A DNA stretch of 64,000 nucleotides from Niveispirillum cyanobacteriorum (GTDB lineage: Bacteria > Pseudomonadota > Alphaproteobacteria > Azospirillales > Azospirillaceae), in contig NZ_CP025611.1 in the NCBI RefSeq assembly GCF_002868735.1, positions 862,501-926,500 of the forward strand, written 5' to 3'. The notes under the pieces are model-generated. The model was not told where the DNA came from. It saw only the letters and a list, made by a program, of their open reading frames with translations, and did no database searches. Made by a program: the position numbers and the translations under genes. Shown piece after piece: positions 28,601 through 35,634 of the stretch (the first letter of the stretch is position 1; each line of letters opens with the position of its first letter).

Positions 28601-29309
28601 TGTGCTGACCGGCATAACCGGCCTTGTTGCGCACCAACTGCCGAAGCTCACCCAGCCTAGCGCGTGCAATGGCGTCACTCGAAGCCGACCAGTCGGCAAT
28701 GATTCGCGCATTGCCCTTTTCGACTATACGCAGATCGCCACCTTGACCAAAGAGAGACAGCTTGGCCGCAAACACCTTGCGTTGTTCGCCACTCAAAGGA
28801 ATCGTAGCTAAAAGATCGTCGTACTGTGCGCGGATCTTTTTATTCGACGGTACGGTCCCTTCTGCCAGAGAAGAGACGGCACAGATTAGTTCAGGACTGA
28901 TGGGTCGATTAGTGTAGATCGTGTAAGAGACCTTACCTGCCACGTTCGACCGGTCAGGTCTTGATAAGAAGGACGCTTCTGATTTTGCAAATTTTTCAAG
29001 CGTCTTGGCAGCATCTGAGGCGAGAAAGTTGGTTGTCCTTTTTGCAATCGAGTATTTAAATTGTGCTATTTCAATGCGCGTCGCATCTCGGAAATTTGGC
29101 ACCGAACCATAGTAAAAGGTAGCATCCGCGATTTCGATAGTCGCCTGACTGGCACTCATCTGGTCTTCAACAGACAGACCTTCCACAGCAATCCCGCATA
29201 GCTCGTCGCGCGGTAACAGCAACGCCAATGCGCGCCTCGCCAACCAAGCTTCGTGGTATTGGTGCCCATCCCGTGAGGCGCGTACTTTGTCGATAGCGCT
29301 ATCTGTCAT
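22671..29309 (-). CDS. Giant STAND NTPase with N-terminal nuclease-like domain; candidate antiphage protein
   Basis: A 2212-residue protein. The N-terminal region (about 1-150) has a restriction-endonuclease-like pattern: E43, D62 in IEIADATFYYG, and Q83-x-K85 in IAQFKYS, resembling the D-QxK of Cap4/DUF4297-type nucleases. Residues of about 270-500 form a P-loop NTPase: Walker A AAGGVGKT (293-300), Walker B LIVIIDAADN (391-400), and a TARPERR sensor-like segment near 436-442. The remaining 1700 residues are helical and repeat-like, as expected for a target-sensing array. This order (nuclease, NTPase, long sensor) is that of Avs-like STAND defence proteins, which detect a phage protein and then cut DNA. 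AAGGAG lies 6 bases before the ATG. The defence role is inference; no experimental family name is assigned. Confidence 0.72.
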   Translation of the reverse strand: MTDSAIDKVRASRDGHQYHEAWLARRALALLLPRDELCGIAVEGLSVEDQMSASQATIEIADATFYYGSVPNFRDATRIEIAQFKYSIAKRTTNFLASDAAKTLEKFAKSEASFLSRPDRSNVAGKVSYTIYTNRPISPELICAVSSLAEGTVPSNKKIRAQYDDLLATIPLSGEQRKVFAAKLSLFGQGGDLRIVEKGNARIIADWSASSDAIARARLGELRQLVRNKAGYAGQHNNIITKIDVLAELGIAHERDLLPTPQAFAESGPVVEREQLHQFLDGLASSSLWIVHAAGGVGKTVFLQSAATRLAETDEVVIFDCFGGGAYRSPLDVRHRPQQGLMHIVNELACRGLCDPILPGATDPTEVVRLSLKRFSQSIEALRRIRAAARLIVIIDAADNAAMEAHDRGEVSFPKMLLESLSYPSLSVDGLVCIATARPERRALAIGRSQCKDFALSAFSISESQTFIKKRRPEATTSQIEAIHRRSNGNPRVMANLIEPDRSLAEVDTGAAAIDLNDLIRQRIEKAIRLADDKGSTRQEVAAFLCALSVLPPPVPVDEIAAAFGIAGSEVESFAADLSPLLERTRHGLIFRDEPTETLVRQSYGQQLSLLEDVATRLTSSQGSSVYAARSLPALLFAMGRTDQLRALAFDTRFPAELDSDLAKRAIRLNRLRTAVGAAAKDKDFSATVDLLVELAALVIVDERGEDYLLEQPDLVVGLGDPEALRRLFEARTGWPGTRHARLATAYIADGDAPEAYGHAVRADDWHRWLQQQDEETRRTGGPEYSDFASIAFYLFAKGKAQELARYISRWKPFYGFLIANRLFEHCAATEAFGNLPDLAKTLVRVVSLAQVPPALIVASFANFPSFASRPQARSLMKKVAAKLGTAKDLPEEFSSRQHDDTYRKALMRCAIRMANLGMARELNGTLLVAATERYRIWLLREAWHVEQLVPFALGLAARCVTETRVADFFDCLPQELWVLVEDAPRPSTDKAQRELLDQRLKELETTKDNTTAEIEERRKKSTLSSSERYYVSERISRGIVPLLALVRQLTTMIAAVKPGERKVASSAFLDAWRTQQTNTSERGLHVPRDQVRFANALYMRCALELFTALDLLTAVTAQKLADCLEACEILAPEIVIGFVKRLAEQRDCHSLAGSLAVLAVRLIEREDEVQYRSQLFARLSRALLPANRAEAASVFKRGLKELDAIGSGDYEFTYELLEFAATVRGAGLPPPLALRLAKICEINVYDSHRWHWPLTARAFSRVMGAAYLAQIARWHDRDKVDLSLTLPSALTHLLNDGALSPSSVVSLLWLVDPQPVWHWGWDDLVKALLKRGATDAILHEALNQYERSFPGRLSSHYLYELRRAFDSDPKIAARFVERLESFERRSTLPRKADTESRPSVPSHIGLDISRKKEEAARQVMLKEALAATDPADAASFERFVEKLEAVPGWQVNKSQVYKSLRDRVAYADRAKHLEAIVSARNLKISEKNDLMQAVKDEWTKDSPTQLASLTGFGLRLVREHAEDLLGKKWGFASDIHKLSEVTGTPIDELAIALVEAATTRELDAAAMTWLSTATILSKRADEAAPRNALARLLDSGAARLADDIGDGPWREELNAGTDPDQVAAGLLWFGLGSPVAKERWRAAHAVQAMARHGHWSVIARMFTLFGAADAGAFQDRSLPFFKLNAQLWFLLAIARIALDSPSEVLRFQSDLEAVAFDDTFPHVGLREAACGALRHCLVGRRDASAMKLRARIGKVNVSPFPRAKTRNKAVRDFPWERPKDVPESEPRFFFDYDFEKYQIDKLARVFGLPKWRINDLCHEWIRAWAPSVTSMNDFSGRNKPYSQRGYYRPTEEAYQSHGTYLAWHALALVGGRLLLERPVTDESYYDNPWQDWLSEYRITRKDGYWISDGTGRYPLVASNDLRTGVGDEAERDLPIADNTLLLSLAGIGLQLPEDIAVQARWNSPDGVECSIMSSLVDPKQAELTALAVATSPGSHMWLPFHEPHDEEDPRFRRDEMQPCEPWITHLQRSENLDERDPFGAPSALSIYRPAASVIAHFQLAATEPWSHAWQQKSGSTAFRYNAWGGWQGDGESAKRRTGHALYCDRAFLSKLLTDLDRDLIVLVKLERYQEKKRYSDEAGEEGKFTHSFTVAVLDKKLNVRAIEPTPAQADAVLKLSQYDVHNFARRLRAIKELSQDKKPTRNARSRGKKRQ

Positions 29310-29758
29310 AGCTCTCCTTGTCCGTCCTCTTTCCGAGATCTAGGGCGAGGGCTGATCCGAAATCGCAAAACGTGTTTGGTCAATCAAGTAATAGCTGAAG
29401 TTGCGTATGGCTAGTGGTGCAAGCCAGTGGATGTCTGCTTTGAGATCGGGAATCAAATTGCAGATTTCTACCATCTACACGCATAAGCGGACTGTCCGCA
29501 ACCGGTCCCACCTCAGTTGTACGGCGACGGCCAGCAGGGTATTCCACATATTGGCCAATAGACGGGGCTTATGCTGATGGGCCGACAAGGCCGGCCTACT
29601 GGTATCATGAGAACTCATCGAGCCGTATCAGCGGCTACCAGACGCCCGTCGAATTGTTAGAACGCTTGCTTTCGTCTTCGACGAAACGAGGGTGTGCCCT
29701 CGTGCTCCCCTTACGCCTTGCCAGCCACGAATTAAAATTCGAGTCTGACAAGGCGTCC

Positions 29759-29871
29759 AGTGTAAACATTTTGGACCAAAATTTGAGTTTTATTTACATT
29801 TTTATAGAATCAAACAGAGAAGAAATTATAATAATATATGGATATCAATGACTTGTGATATTGTTTACACT
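29759..29871. repeat. Inverted repeat in the AT-rich island end
   Basis: AGTGTAAACA (29759-29768) and its exact inverse TGTTTACACT (29862-29871) bracket the AT-rich tail. A related 9-mer GAGTGTAAA occurs at 12526-12534 just before ginA, inverted relative to TTTACACTC at 29864-29872. These may be recombinase-binding arms of the att region. Confidence 0.55.
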
Positions 29872-29922
29872 CATGTGGTGCACATAACCCTTTTGATCCA
29901 GGTCCTCGGTTGAATCAGATAA

Positions 29923-29950
29923 GGCGGCCCTTTCTCGGGGCCGCCTTTTT
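29923..29950 (+). terminator. Rho-independent terminator at the right flank
   Basis: Stem GGCGGCCC/GGGCCGCC with a short TTTCTC-containing loop and then TTTTT on the plus strand. No plus-strand gene precedes it here except the distant ssb beyond the island, so it may be the displaced ssb terminator. It could also partly stop the convergent DUF4331 transcript, though the T-run on that side is poor. Confidence 0.8.
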
Positions 29951-29958
29951 CATTTGTG

Positions 29959-31143
29959 TCAGGGAGGGGCCAGGAAGGGAAAGTCTGTGTCAGACGGTGG
30001 CTTTTCATCCCCATCGACCCCATCATCGATGCCGGTTTCCAGACCGGTGGACAGCAGCGAGCGGTAGATATCGACGGCATCCTGCCCCGGACTGCGCCCA
30101 CCGCAATCCCCCGCCCGGTCCGTCCGTCCCGCCAGTGCGGCCAGTTCGACGGCAGCGAAATGGCGGCATTGGCCAGATGCTGAATTGATCCAAAGCCGGT
30201 CATCGGCCAGAAGAGCGGCCAGCCGGTCATAGCGCCGACCGGCCGATGCCGTGTCGCCGGTCAGCAGCGCATTGCCGCAGGTCCCGTCAAAGCCATCATA
30301 AAGGCCCAGATTGCGGGCAATCTCCGGGGCGAAGTCGGGCCAGTGTGCGGGAGCGACGGCATTATACGCCTCCTTCATGACATTGGCCTGATCCACCGGC
30401 TCCAGGGTGCCCAGAAGGGCATTGCCGGTCAGGGGCCGGCCCATGCGGTCAATCTGCCGATCTGCCCCCTTCGTCGCGGCCCAGACCGACAGGACCGGCC
30501 CGCCGGCATTGAGGACGGCCACATCGATGGACAGCACGATACTGGCCGGGGTCCAGCCTTTCAGGAAGTTCGTGGCGGGCCCGCCATCCACCTGCCGCCA
30601 GCGCTCCCTGATCGACGCTACCGTGGCCGCATCAAAGGCCGGGCAGCGATCCTTATCCGGGGTGGCGCCGACCCCCAATGCCGCCTGCGCCACGCGATAG
30701 GCATCGCGCGTCCCGCGTACATTGTTGAAGAACGGATCGTCACGCAGGCCGGCGAACATCCGGAACCGGCCATGGCGCGACACAATACCCGCCGCATCCC
30801 CGATCTGGCCCTGCGCCCGATCATCCCCGCCCAGGCGGCAGGCGCCCTCGTCCGGTTTGGGAAAACGGCAATAGACGCTGATCGATCGGGTAACCTCCCC
30901 AAACCGCATACCGCTGCCGATATGGAATTCATAGCCGATGTCCGGCGCGAATCCAAGGCCAACAATAGTTAGGGCGAGATTGAGCCGCCTGGTGTCCGCC
31001 GACATCCAGGCATAGAGATCGCCGATATCGCCACGCGGGTCGGCAATGACGGTCGGGCTGTCCAGATGGTCCGCGGCCCAGGCGCCCGATATCAGGGGCA
31101 GACACGATAACAAGGCGGCCAGGATCGATCGGTAACGCAGCAT
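29959..31143 (-). CDS. DUF4331 family secreted protein
   Basis: A 394-residue protein with a signal peptide (cleavage likely after SGAWA) and then DHLDSPTVIADPRGDIGDLY, the standard DUF4331 opening. The remainder carries family-like segments (NNVRGTRDAYRVAQAA, FLKGWTPASIVLSIDV, GRPLTGNALLGTLEPVDQAN). It is presumably periplasmic or exported; biochemical function is unknown. It lies 11 bases downstream of the DUF4198 gene on the same strand, so the two are probably co-transcribed. Confidence 0.82.
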   Translation of the reverse strand: MLRYRSILAALLSCLPLISGAWAADHLDSPTVIADPRGDIGDLYAWMSADTRRLNLALTIVGLGFAPDIGYEFHIGSGMRFGEVTRSISVYCRFPKPDEGACRLGGDDRAQGQIGDAAGIVSRHGRFRMFAGLRDDPFFNNVRGTRDAYRVAQAALGVGATPDKDRCPAFDAATVASIRERWRQVDGGPATNFLKGWTPASIVLSIDVAVLNAGGPVLSVWAATKGADRQIDRMGRPLTGNALLGTLEPVDQANVMKEAYNAVAPAHWPDFAPEIARNLGLYDGFDGTCGNALLTGDTASAGRRYDRLAALLADDRLWINSASGQCRHFAAVELAALAGRTDRAGDCGGRSPGQDAVDIYRSLLSTGLETGIDDGVDGDEKPPSDTDFPFLAPP

Positions 31144-31154
31144 TTCTCTGATCC

Positions 31155-32006
31155 TTATTTGCCCGTCGCAAAGGACAGGCTGGCAAAACGGGTTTCAAAA
31201 TCCGCGACAATCCCGTCGGGAATGGGCTTGGTCCACACCACCGACAGGAGCCAGCGCCCCTGACGCGAAATGGCGAAGCGGGCACGGCCCTGATGGTCCG
31301 TCACCTGCTGGTCAAGGGGCCTGCCATCTGCTGTCAGGTCGCTGAGCCGGACCTGGGCCCCGGCCAGGGCGACCCCATCGAACAGCACGCGCACGGGCAA
31401 GGCCTGCCCTTGTTTCAGCAGACCTGGATGGACCTCTGGCACGATTTCCAGGTTCAGGCCGGTTGCCTGCGTCACGATCCCGGCACTGCCGGGATGAAGC
31501 GGTCCCACCTGCAGGATGACCTTGGCCCGCCGGCAATAAATCTCCCTTCCTGGCCGGCCTTCCTGCCCCCGTTCACGGCGCCAGGCGATGGCTGGTGTCA
31601 GCCCCTCCTGTTGAAGGTAGGTGTTGAACCGGTCAGCGGGCAGGGCGATGGCGGCATGGTCGGTCTCCAGGGTCAGCAAATGCGTGCCCCGCTCCGTCAG
31701 TAACAAATGCATATCCGCAGCAACCCCGCCCAGCTCCAGGCCCGGCAATTGATCGCGGACACCACCGGGTCCCACGCTGCGCAGGGCCACGATGCGCCGT
31801 GCCTGAATGGGGGAGCGCTCCCGCGCCCCGTGATCGCCGACCCAGATCATGGCTGGTACCGTCTGCCCCGGCTCCGTCTGGAAAAGCGGCGGCTCAACCC
31901 AGAAATCATGTGCCTTTGCCGGCATCGACAGCACCAGGACCGCCAACAGCCATCCTGGCCATCCTTTGCGGCATGCAATCGGCAAAGCGCCGCCGTTCCC
32001 CGCCAT
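31155..32006 (-). CDS. DUF4198 family periplasmic protein
   Basis: A 283-residue protein. After an N-terminal hydrophobic segment (WPGWLLAVLVLSMPAKA) comes AHDFWVEPPLFQTEPGQTV, the typical start of mature DUF4198 proteins, some of which occur next to nickel or cobalt uptake genes. The C-terminal part (QALPVRVLFDGVALAGAQVR) resembles an Ig-like, carrier-type domain. Role not established; metal handling is only suggested by family context. Probable operon with the DUF4331 gene downstream. Confidence 0.78.
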   Translation of the reverse strand: MAGNGGALPIACRKGWPGWLLAVLVLSMPAKAHDFWVEPPLFQTEPGQTVPAMIWVGDHGARERSPIQARRIVALRSVGPGGVRDQLPGLELGGVAADMHLLLTERGTHLLTLETDHAAIALPADRFNTYLQQEGLTPAIAWRRERGQEGRPGREIYCRRAKVILQVGPLHPGSAGIVTQATGLNLEIVPEVHPGLLKQGQALPVRVLFDGVALAGAQVRLSDLTADGRPLDQQVTDHQGRARFAISRQGRWLLSVVWTKPIPDGIVADFETRFASLSFATGK

Positions 32007-32126
32007 GGCGTGGTTTCTCTTCTTCTTGAATTGTCAGGTTTGAGAAGGGAGGGCGGCAGGAACCGCGCTCGCCGGCCTGTCCTTCAGGCGATGTCAGAGC
32101 GTATTTCGGCTGACCAGCGAAATGCT

Positions 32127-32276
32127 CTAATCACCCTGGGCGGAGGCATGGGCCTCCTTCAGCTTGATCGCGCACTCGTCACAGCAGACTTCAACAATCC
32201 GCCCGCCCACCGTCACCTGGATCGGCTGTTCGTCCAGGTCACAGTCACAGGCGGCACAGGTCCTCTGGTTCATCAT
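32127..32276 (-). CDS. Cys-rich metal-binding mini-protein
   Basis: A 49-residue protein starting at one of two adjacent ATGs (32276 or 32273) right after a strong GGGAGGGA ribosome site. It has CAACDCD near the N-terminus and VCCDECAIKLKEA later, a two-half cysteine arrangement like TRASH/YHS-type metal-binding mini-domains. It may bind a heavy metal or zinc. It sits between the DUF4198 gene and an AraC regulator on the same strand. Confidence 0.7.
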   Translation of the reverse strand: MMNQRTCAACDCDLDEQPIQVTVGGRIVEVCCDECAIKLKEAHASAQGD

Positions 32277-32340
32277 TCCCTCCCACGTCTCTGGTAAGGG
32301 GGATGAAGCCAGTTCCCGTAAACCGGCGCTGTCGAAATCT

Positions 32341-33258
32341 TTAGCGTTTAAGAACCGATTGCCGAAATTCCGTGGGCGACCGTCCATAGGCCTGACGGAA
32401 GGCCGCTGTGAAATGGCTGTGGCTGGAGAAACCCAGCTCCAGGCCCAGTGCCGTCAGGTCGTCATAGTCCGCCATCAGGTCCAGCGCCCGGGCCAAGCGC
32501 AGCCGCGTCTGGTAACGGTAGAGCGGCACCCCCTCCACCTCTCGGAACATCTGGGTCAGGTAGACGGGTGAACCGCCCGTCTCTGCCGCGATCTCGGCCA
32601 GGGTCCAGCGGCGGGAAAGGTCGGTCGATAGAACCAGTTTGACCCGGTCCACCAGCTTTTGCTGGCCCAGCCGCCCCTCAGCCAGATGGGCCGTACGCGG
32701 CCCCAGCGCGCGTTGCGCCAGGGTCAGGGCCAGGCTTTCCGCTTCCAACGGTTCGGCGATCCCTTGGATCAGGGAATAGCGCAGCATGGCGGTCAGCGCC
32801 TGGGCCCGCGGATCAATGCGCAGCCGGTGGCGCGTGAACCGCACCACCTCCCCCTGTTGCAACAGTCCCGGCGGTGGCAGTTCGCGCAGGACCGAGGGGT
32901 CGATGGTCAGATGAAGACTGGCATGCCCACCCGGCACCGGGTGGCTGAACCGTACCGGTACACCGGCATTCAGCAGCAGAACCTGATTGGGCTCCGCTAC
33001 CACCCGTTCATCCCCGACATGGCATTCGAACAGCCCACGATAAGGCAGGACCAGCGTCGCCGCCGCCATCTCCTGGGCAACATCATGCCCGTGTCCGTCA
33101 TGCACGGAGTCGATGACCTCAACCAGGGTGGTGGTCAGCAAGCGGGTAACCTGGAACAAGGGGCTGGCATCCGTTGGGAAGACAGGGGGGAGCTTACCCC
33201 TACGCTGCCAATGCCGCCATCCCCGGCATTCTGGGGCGGGTCCGGAGGCCCGGGCCAT
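32341..33258 (-). CDS. AraC-family transcriptional regulator
   Basis: A frame of 305 residues. The C-terminal 100 residues are the double helix-turn-helix DNA-binding domain (RRWTLAEIAAETGGSPVYLT and the second signature GFSSHSHFTAAFRQAYGRSP). The N-terminal part, with LPYRGLFECHVGDERVVAE and LLLNAGVPVRFSHPVPGG, looks like a cupin-type effector domain. The exact start is uncertain because the first 25 residues are Arg/Trp-rich and unlike the family. It probably regulates the small metal-like cluster downstream, which is inference. Confidence 0.85.
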   Translation of the reverse strand: MARASGPAPECRGWRHWQRRGKLPPVFPTDASPLFQVTRLLTTTLVEVIDSVHDGHGHDVAQEMAAATLVLPYRGLFECHVGDERVVAEPNQVLLLNAGVPVRFSHPVPGGHASLHLTIDPSVLRELPPPGLLQQGEVVRFTRHRLRIDPRAQALTAMLRYSLIQGIAEPLEAESLALTLAQRALGPRTAHLAEGRLGQQKLVDRVKLVLSTDLSRRWTLAEIAAETGGSPVYLTQMFREVEGVPLYRYQTRLRLARALDLMADYDDLTALGLELGFSSHSHFTAAFRQAYGRSPTEFRQSVLKR

Positions 33259-33398
33259 GCCGCCTGCACCGCGTCACCGGTATGCCAGCAATGACCAGGG
33301 CGGAATGGTTCTGTGGGCATCGTCACAGCCCCTGATCCTGCACTGCGTCATAACTCTTCCATGCCAAGGGGGCGACAAGCCCCATGCCAGTGCATGCG

Positions 33399-33791
33399 AT
33401 GAGACCTATGATGAAGACCGTTCTGCCCATCGGCGCCCTTTTGCTGGCCGCCGTCCTGTCTGCCCCTGTCCATGCTGCGCCCGCCGATGATCTGGGCCTG
33501 CGTCTGGACCGCGTCTGCGTGTCCGTGCCGGCGCCCGGTCTTGATGGCAAGCCGGTGGAACAGCAGGCCCGGGCCATTGACGCCTATGCGACCGCCGTCG
33601 CGGACTATCAGGATTGCCTGCACCAGGAACTGCGCGCCTCGCGCGCCAGCCTGACCCAATCCGAACAGGCCATGATTGCGGGCCGGTTGAGCCGCAGCGC
33701 CTATGATCTGACATCTGTTCGCCTGGACTATGCCAGCGCCGTTCGCGCTGCGCGCGCGTCATCTGTCCAGGTGGCCGAACGCGCACCGTAA
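33399..33791 (+). CDS. Exported hypothetical protein
   Basis: About 130 residues with a clear signal peptide (MMKTVLPIGALLLAAVLSAP, cleavage near VHA-AP). The mature part is helical with two cysteines (RVCVSVP and YQDCLHQ) that could form a disulfide. Family not recognised. Starts at 33384, 33399 or 33408 are possible. A strong terminator follows 38 bases after its stop. Confidence 0.65.
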   Translation: MRPMMKTVLPIGALLLAAVLSAPVHAAPADDLGLRLDRVCVSVPAPGLDGKPVEQQARAIDAYATAVADYQDCLHQELRASRASLTQSEQAMIAGRLSRSAYDLTSVRLDYASAVRAARASSVQVAERAP

Positions 33792-33829
33792 TTCAGCTTT
33801 CCCACGCCTCTCCACAGGGGGCCATGGAA

Positions 33830-33869
33830 AAGGCCGGGTCCCGCGACAGGACCCGGCCTTCTTTCTTTC
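33830..33869. terminator. Bidirectional rho-independent terminator
   Basis: A perfect 12-bp stem AAGGCCGGGTCC/GGACCCGGCCTT followed by CTTTCTTTC on the plus strand, with GGAAAA before it serving the opposite direction. It lies between the convergent exported-protein gene and ald. Confidence 0.88.
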
Positions 33870-33913
33870 GGGGGCAGGGCGGTTCCGATGACCCGGAACC
33901 GCCCAGACTGACC

Positions 33914-35023
33914 TCAGCCCAGAACGCTGTCGGCGCTGACCACCGCGCCCAGATGGGCGATGCCGGGATACGTGAGCTGGCCTTTCGCGACGTTCAGGCC
34001 GTTGCGCAGATGCACGTCGTCCTTCAGGGCCTTGACCCAGCCCTTGTCGGCCAGGGCCAGCACGAATGGGGCCGTGGCATTGTTCAGGGCGAAGGTGGAG
34101 GTGCGGGCGACCGCACCCGGCATGTTGGCCACGCAGTAATGGATCACGCCATCAACCACATAGGTCGGGTCGGCATGGGTGGTGGCGTGGCTGGTTTCAA
34201 AGCAGCCGCCCTGATCAATGGCAACGTCAACCAGAACCGCACCCTTCTTCATGCGGGCAACCAGCTCGCGGCTGACAACCTTCGGGGCCTCGGCACCCGG
34301 CACCAGAACGGCGCCGATGACCAGATCGGCTTCCAGAACCGCCTGCTCAATGGTTTCGACATTGGCATAGACGGTGTTCAGGCGGCGGCCGAACTGCTGA
34401 TCCAGCTGACGCAGCCGGTCCAGCGACTTATCCAGGACGGTGACATGGGCTTCCAGGCCCATGGCCATGCGGGCGGCATTGGTGCCGACCACACCGCCGC
34501 CGATGATGGCGACCTTGGCCGGGGGCGTGCCCGGCACGCCGCCCAGCAGGATGCCGATGCCGCCATAGGACTTTTCCAGGCAGTGCGCGCCGGCCTGGAT
34601 GGACATGCGCCCGGCCACTTCCGACATCGGGGCCAGCAGGGGCAGGCCGCCATTGCGGTCGGTGACGGTTTCATAGGCGATGCAGATGGCGCCGCTTTCC
34701 TGAAGCAGCTTGGTCTGCTCCGGATCGGGTGCCAGATGCAGATAGGTGAACAGGACCTGGCCGGGGCGCAGCATCTTGCATTCGACCGGCTGCGGCTCCT
34801 TGACCTTCACGATCATGTCGGCGCGGGCGAAGATTTCTTCGGCGCTGTCGACGATGGTGGCGCCGGCGGCGACATACAGATCATCGGTCAGGCCGATGGC
34901 GGTGCCGGCGTCCTTCTGGACGATCACCTGATGGCCGTGGACCACCAGCTGACGCACATTGCCGGGGATCAGACCGACGCGATATTCGTGATTCTTGATC
35001 TCTTTCGGAACGCCGATGAGCAT
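33914..35023 (-). CDS. ald: Alanine dehydrogenase
   Basis: A 369-residue enzyme, the usual length, oxidising L-alanine to pyruvate and ammonia with NAD. The opening [18 protein letters not shown] is diagnostic. Catalytic residues K75 (KVKEPQP) and H96 (LFTYLHLA) are present, as is the NAD-binding loop ([16 protein letters not shown]). AGGGAGA precedes the ATG. It is divergent from an Lrp-type regulator, a standard arrangement in which the regulator activates ald in response to alanine. Confidence 0.95.
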   Translation of the reverse strand: MLIGVPKEIKNHEYRVGLIPGNVRQLVVHGHQVIVQKDAGTAIGLTDDLYVAAGATIVDSAEEIFARADMIVKVKEPQPVECKMLRPGQVLFTYLHLAPDPEQTKLLQESGAICIAYETVTDRNGGLPLLAPMSEVAGRMSIQAGAHCLEKSYGGIGILLGGVPGTPPAKVAIIGGGVVGTNAARMAMGLEAHVTVLDKSLDRLRQLDQQFGRRLNTVYANVETIEQAVLEADLVIGAVLVPGAEAPKVVSRELVARMKKGAVLVDVAIDQGGCFETSHATTHADPTYVVDGVIHYCVANMPGAVARTSTFALNNATAPFVLALADKGWVKALKDDVHLRNGLNVAKGQLTYPGIAHLGAVVSADSVLG

Positions 35024-35118
35024 GTTTTTTCTCCCTGTTCGGATGTGAGGAGAGAATACGCCCGAACCCCACCGAATGTCCTTGCAAAGACCGGGTTCGG
35101 CATGGCCCTATTTCGACG

Positions 35119-35132
35119 TTTCGTGCACGAAA
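35119..35132. promoter_or_regulatory. 14-bp perfect palindrome in the ald/lrp intergenic region
   Basis: TTTCGTGCACGAAA lies 95 bases upstream of ald and 20 bases before the divergent regulator start, a suitable position for autoregulation and ald control by the Lrp-type protein. Confidence 0.6.
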
Positions 35133-35152
35133 TTCGGCATATGTGGTGGATT

Positions 35153-35623
35153 ATGCGGCCAATCGACCTTGACGCCATTGATCGTAAGATTCTGATAAAG
35201 GTCCAGGCGGATGGCCGCATCTCGGTGGCCGACCTTGCCGACCATGTCGGGCTGTCGCCATCCGCCTGCCACCGCCGCCTGAAACGGCTGGAGGATGAAG
35301 GCGTGATCGAAGGCTATGTGGCGCTGGTCAGCCCAACCGCCCTGGGTCGCGGAACCTCCGTCTTCGTGCAGATCACGCTGGACCGGCAGCAGGATCAGGA
35401 CCTGCGCGCGTTTGAGGCGAAGGTGATGGAATGCCCGGAGGTGATGGAATGCTATCTGATGGCTGGCGATGCCGATTTCATGCTGCGCGTCGTGGTCGCC
35501 GATGGCAGCGATTATGAACGCCTGCACACCCAGACCCTGACCCGCCTGCCCGGCGTGGCACGGGTGCGGTCCAGCTTCACATTGCGCACGGTGGCCAAAC
35601 GCACCAGCGTACCGATGCGGTAG
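35153..35623 (+). CDS. Lrp/AsnC-family transcriptional regulator
   Basis: A 156-residue regulator: N-terminal winged helix-turn-helix (LDAIDRKILIKVQADGRISV, then LADHVGLSPSACHRRLKRLE) and C-terminal RAM/AsnC ligand domain (ECYLMAGDADFMLRVVV). Although the open frame extends much farther upstream, the family-typical start is the ATG at 35153 (an ATG at 35141 is possible). Divergent from ald and presumably its alanine-responsive regulator. The Nudix gene follows 11 bases later. Confidence 0.92.
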   Translation: MRPIDLDAIDRKILIKVQADGRISVADLADHVGLSPSACHRRLKRLEDEGVIEGYVALVSPTALGRGTSVFVQITLDRQQDQDLRAFEAKVMECPEVMECYLMAGDADFMLRVVVADGSDYERLHTQTLTRLPGVARVRSSFTLRTVAKRTSVPMR

Positions 35624-35634
35624 AGGATAATCTC

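Larger units (their letters stand above)
12406..29900. mobile_element. GInt-type genomic island (ginABCD, cargo, AT-rich end)
   Basis: Sequence shows three consecutive tyrosine recombinases plus a small coiled-coil gene in one overlapping operon (12537-17834), then unrelated cargo to about 29310, then an AT-rich tail (about 29730-29880). This three-part organisation is what has been described for GInt islands, where all four gin genes are needed for integration and excision. Both flanks are ordinary chromosomal genes (ssb on the left, DUF4331 on the right). Exact ends are not proven; a weak imperfect direct match (ATCCA-N3-CC) occurs near 12408 and 29896. Recombinase-in-trio (RIT) and Tn554-like elements are the alternatives. 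Confidence 0.72.
29310..29958. other. Non-coding right end of the island and junction
   Basis: 649 bases without a convincing gene. 29310-29650 is unremarkable spacer upstream of the STAND gene and should hold its promoter. About 29730-29880 is strongly AT-rich and fits the 3' end of a GInt. 29923-29950 is a terminator belonging to the flank. A 65-codon frame at 29654-29851 crosses the AT-rich part and looks accidental. Confidence 0.6.

Noticed and set aside
29654-29851. 65-codon frame across the AT-rich island end
   Set aside because: No ribosome site, no protein-like character, and it spans the likely att region; taken as accidental.
29880-29925. Possible tRNA 3' part at the right island end, with a CATAACC anticodon-like stretch and GGTTGAATC
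   Set aside because: Neither the anticodon stem nor the T stem pairs and there is no acceptor end, so it is not a tRNA or a tRNA att fragment.
33824-35152. Long plus-strand open frame opposite ald, joined to the Lrp-type gene
   Set aside because: It is the antisense shadow of ald, rich in Gly/His/Gln; the real regulator starts at 35153.
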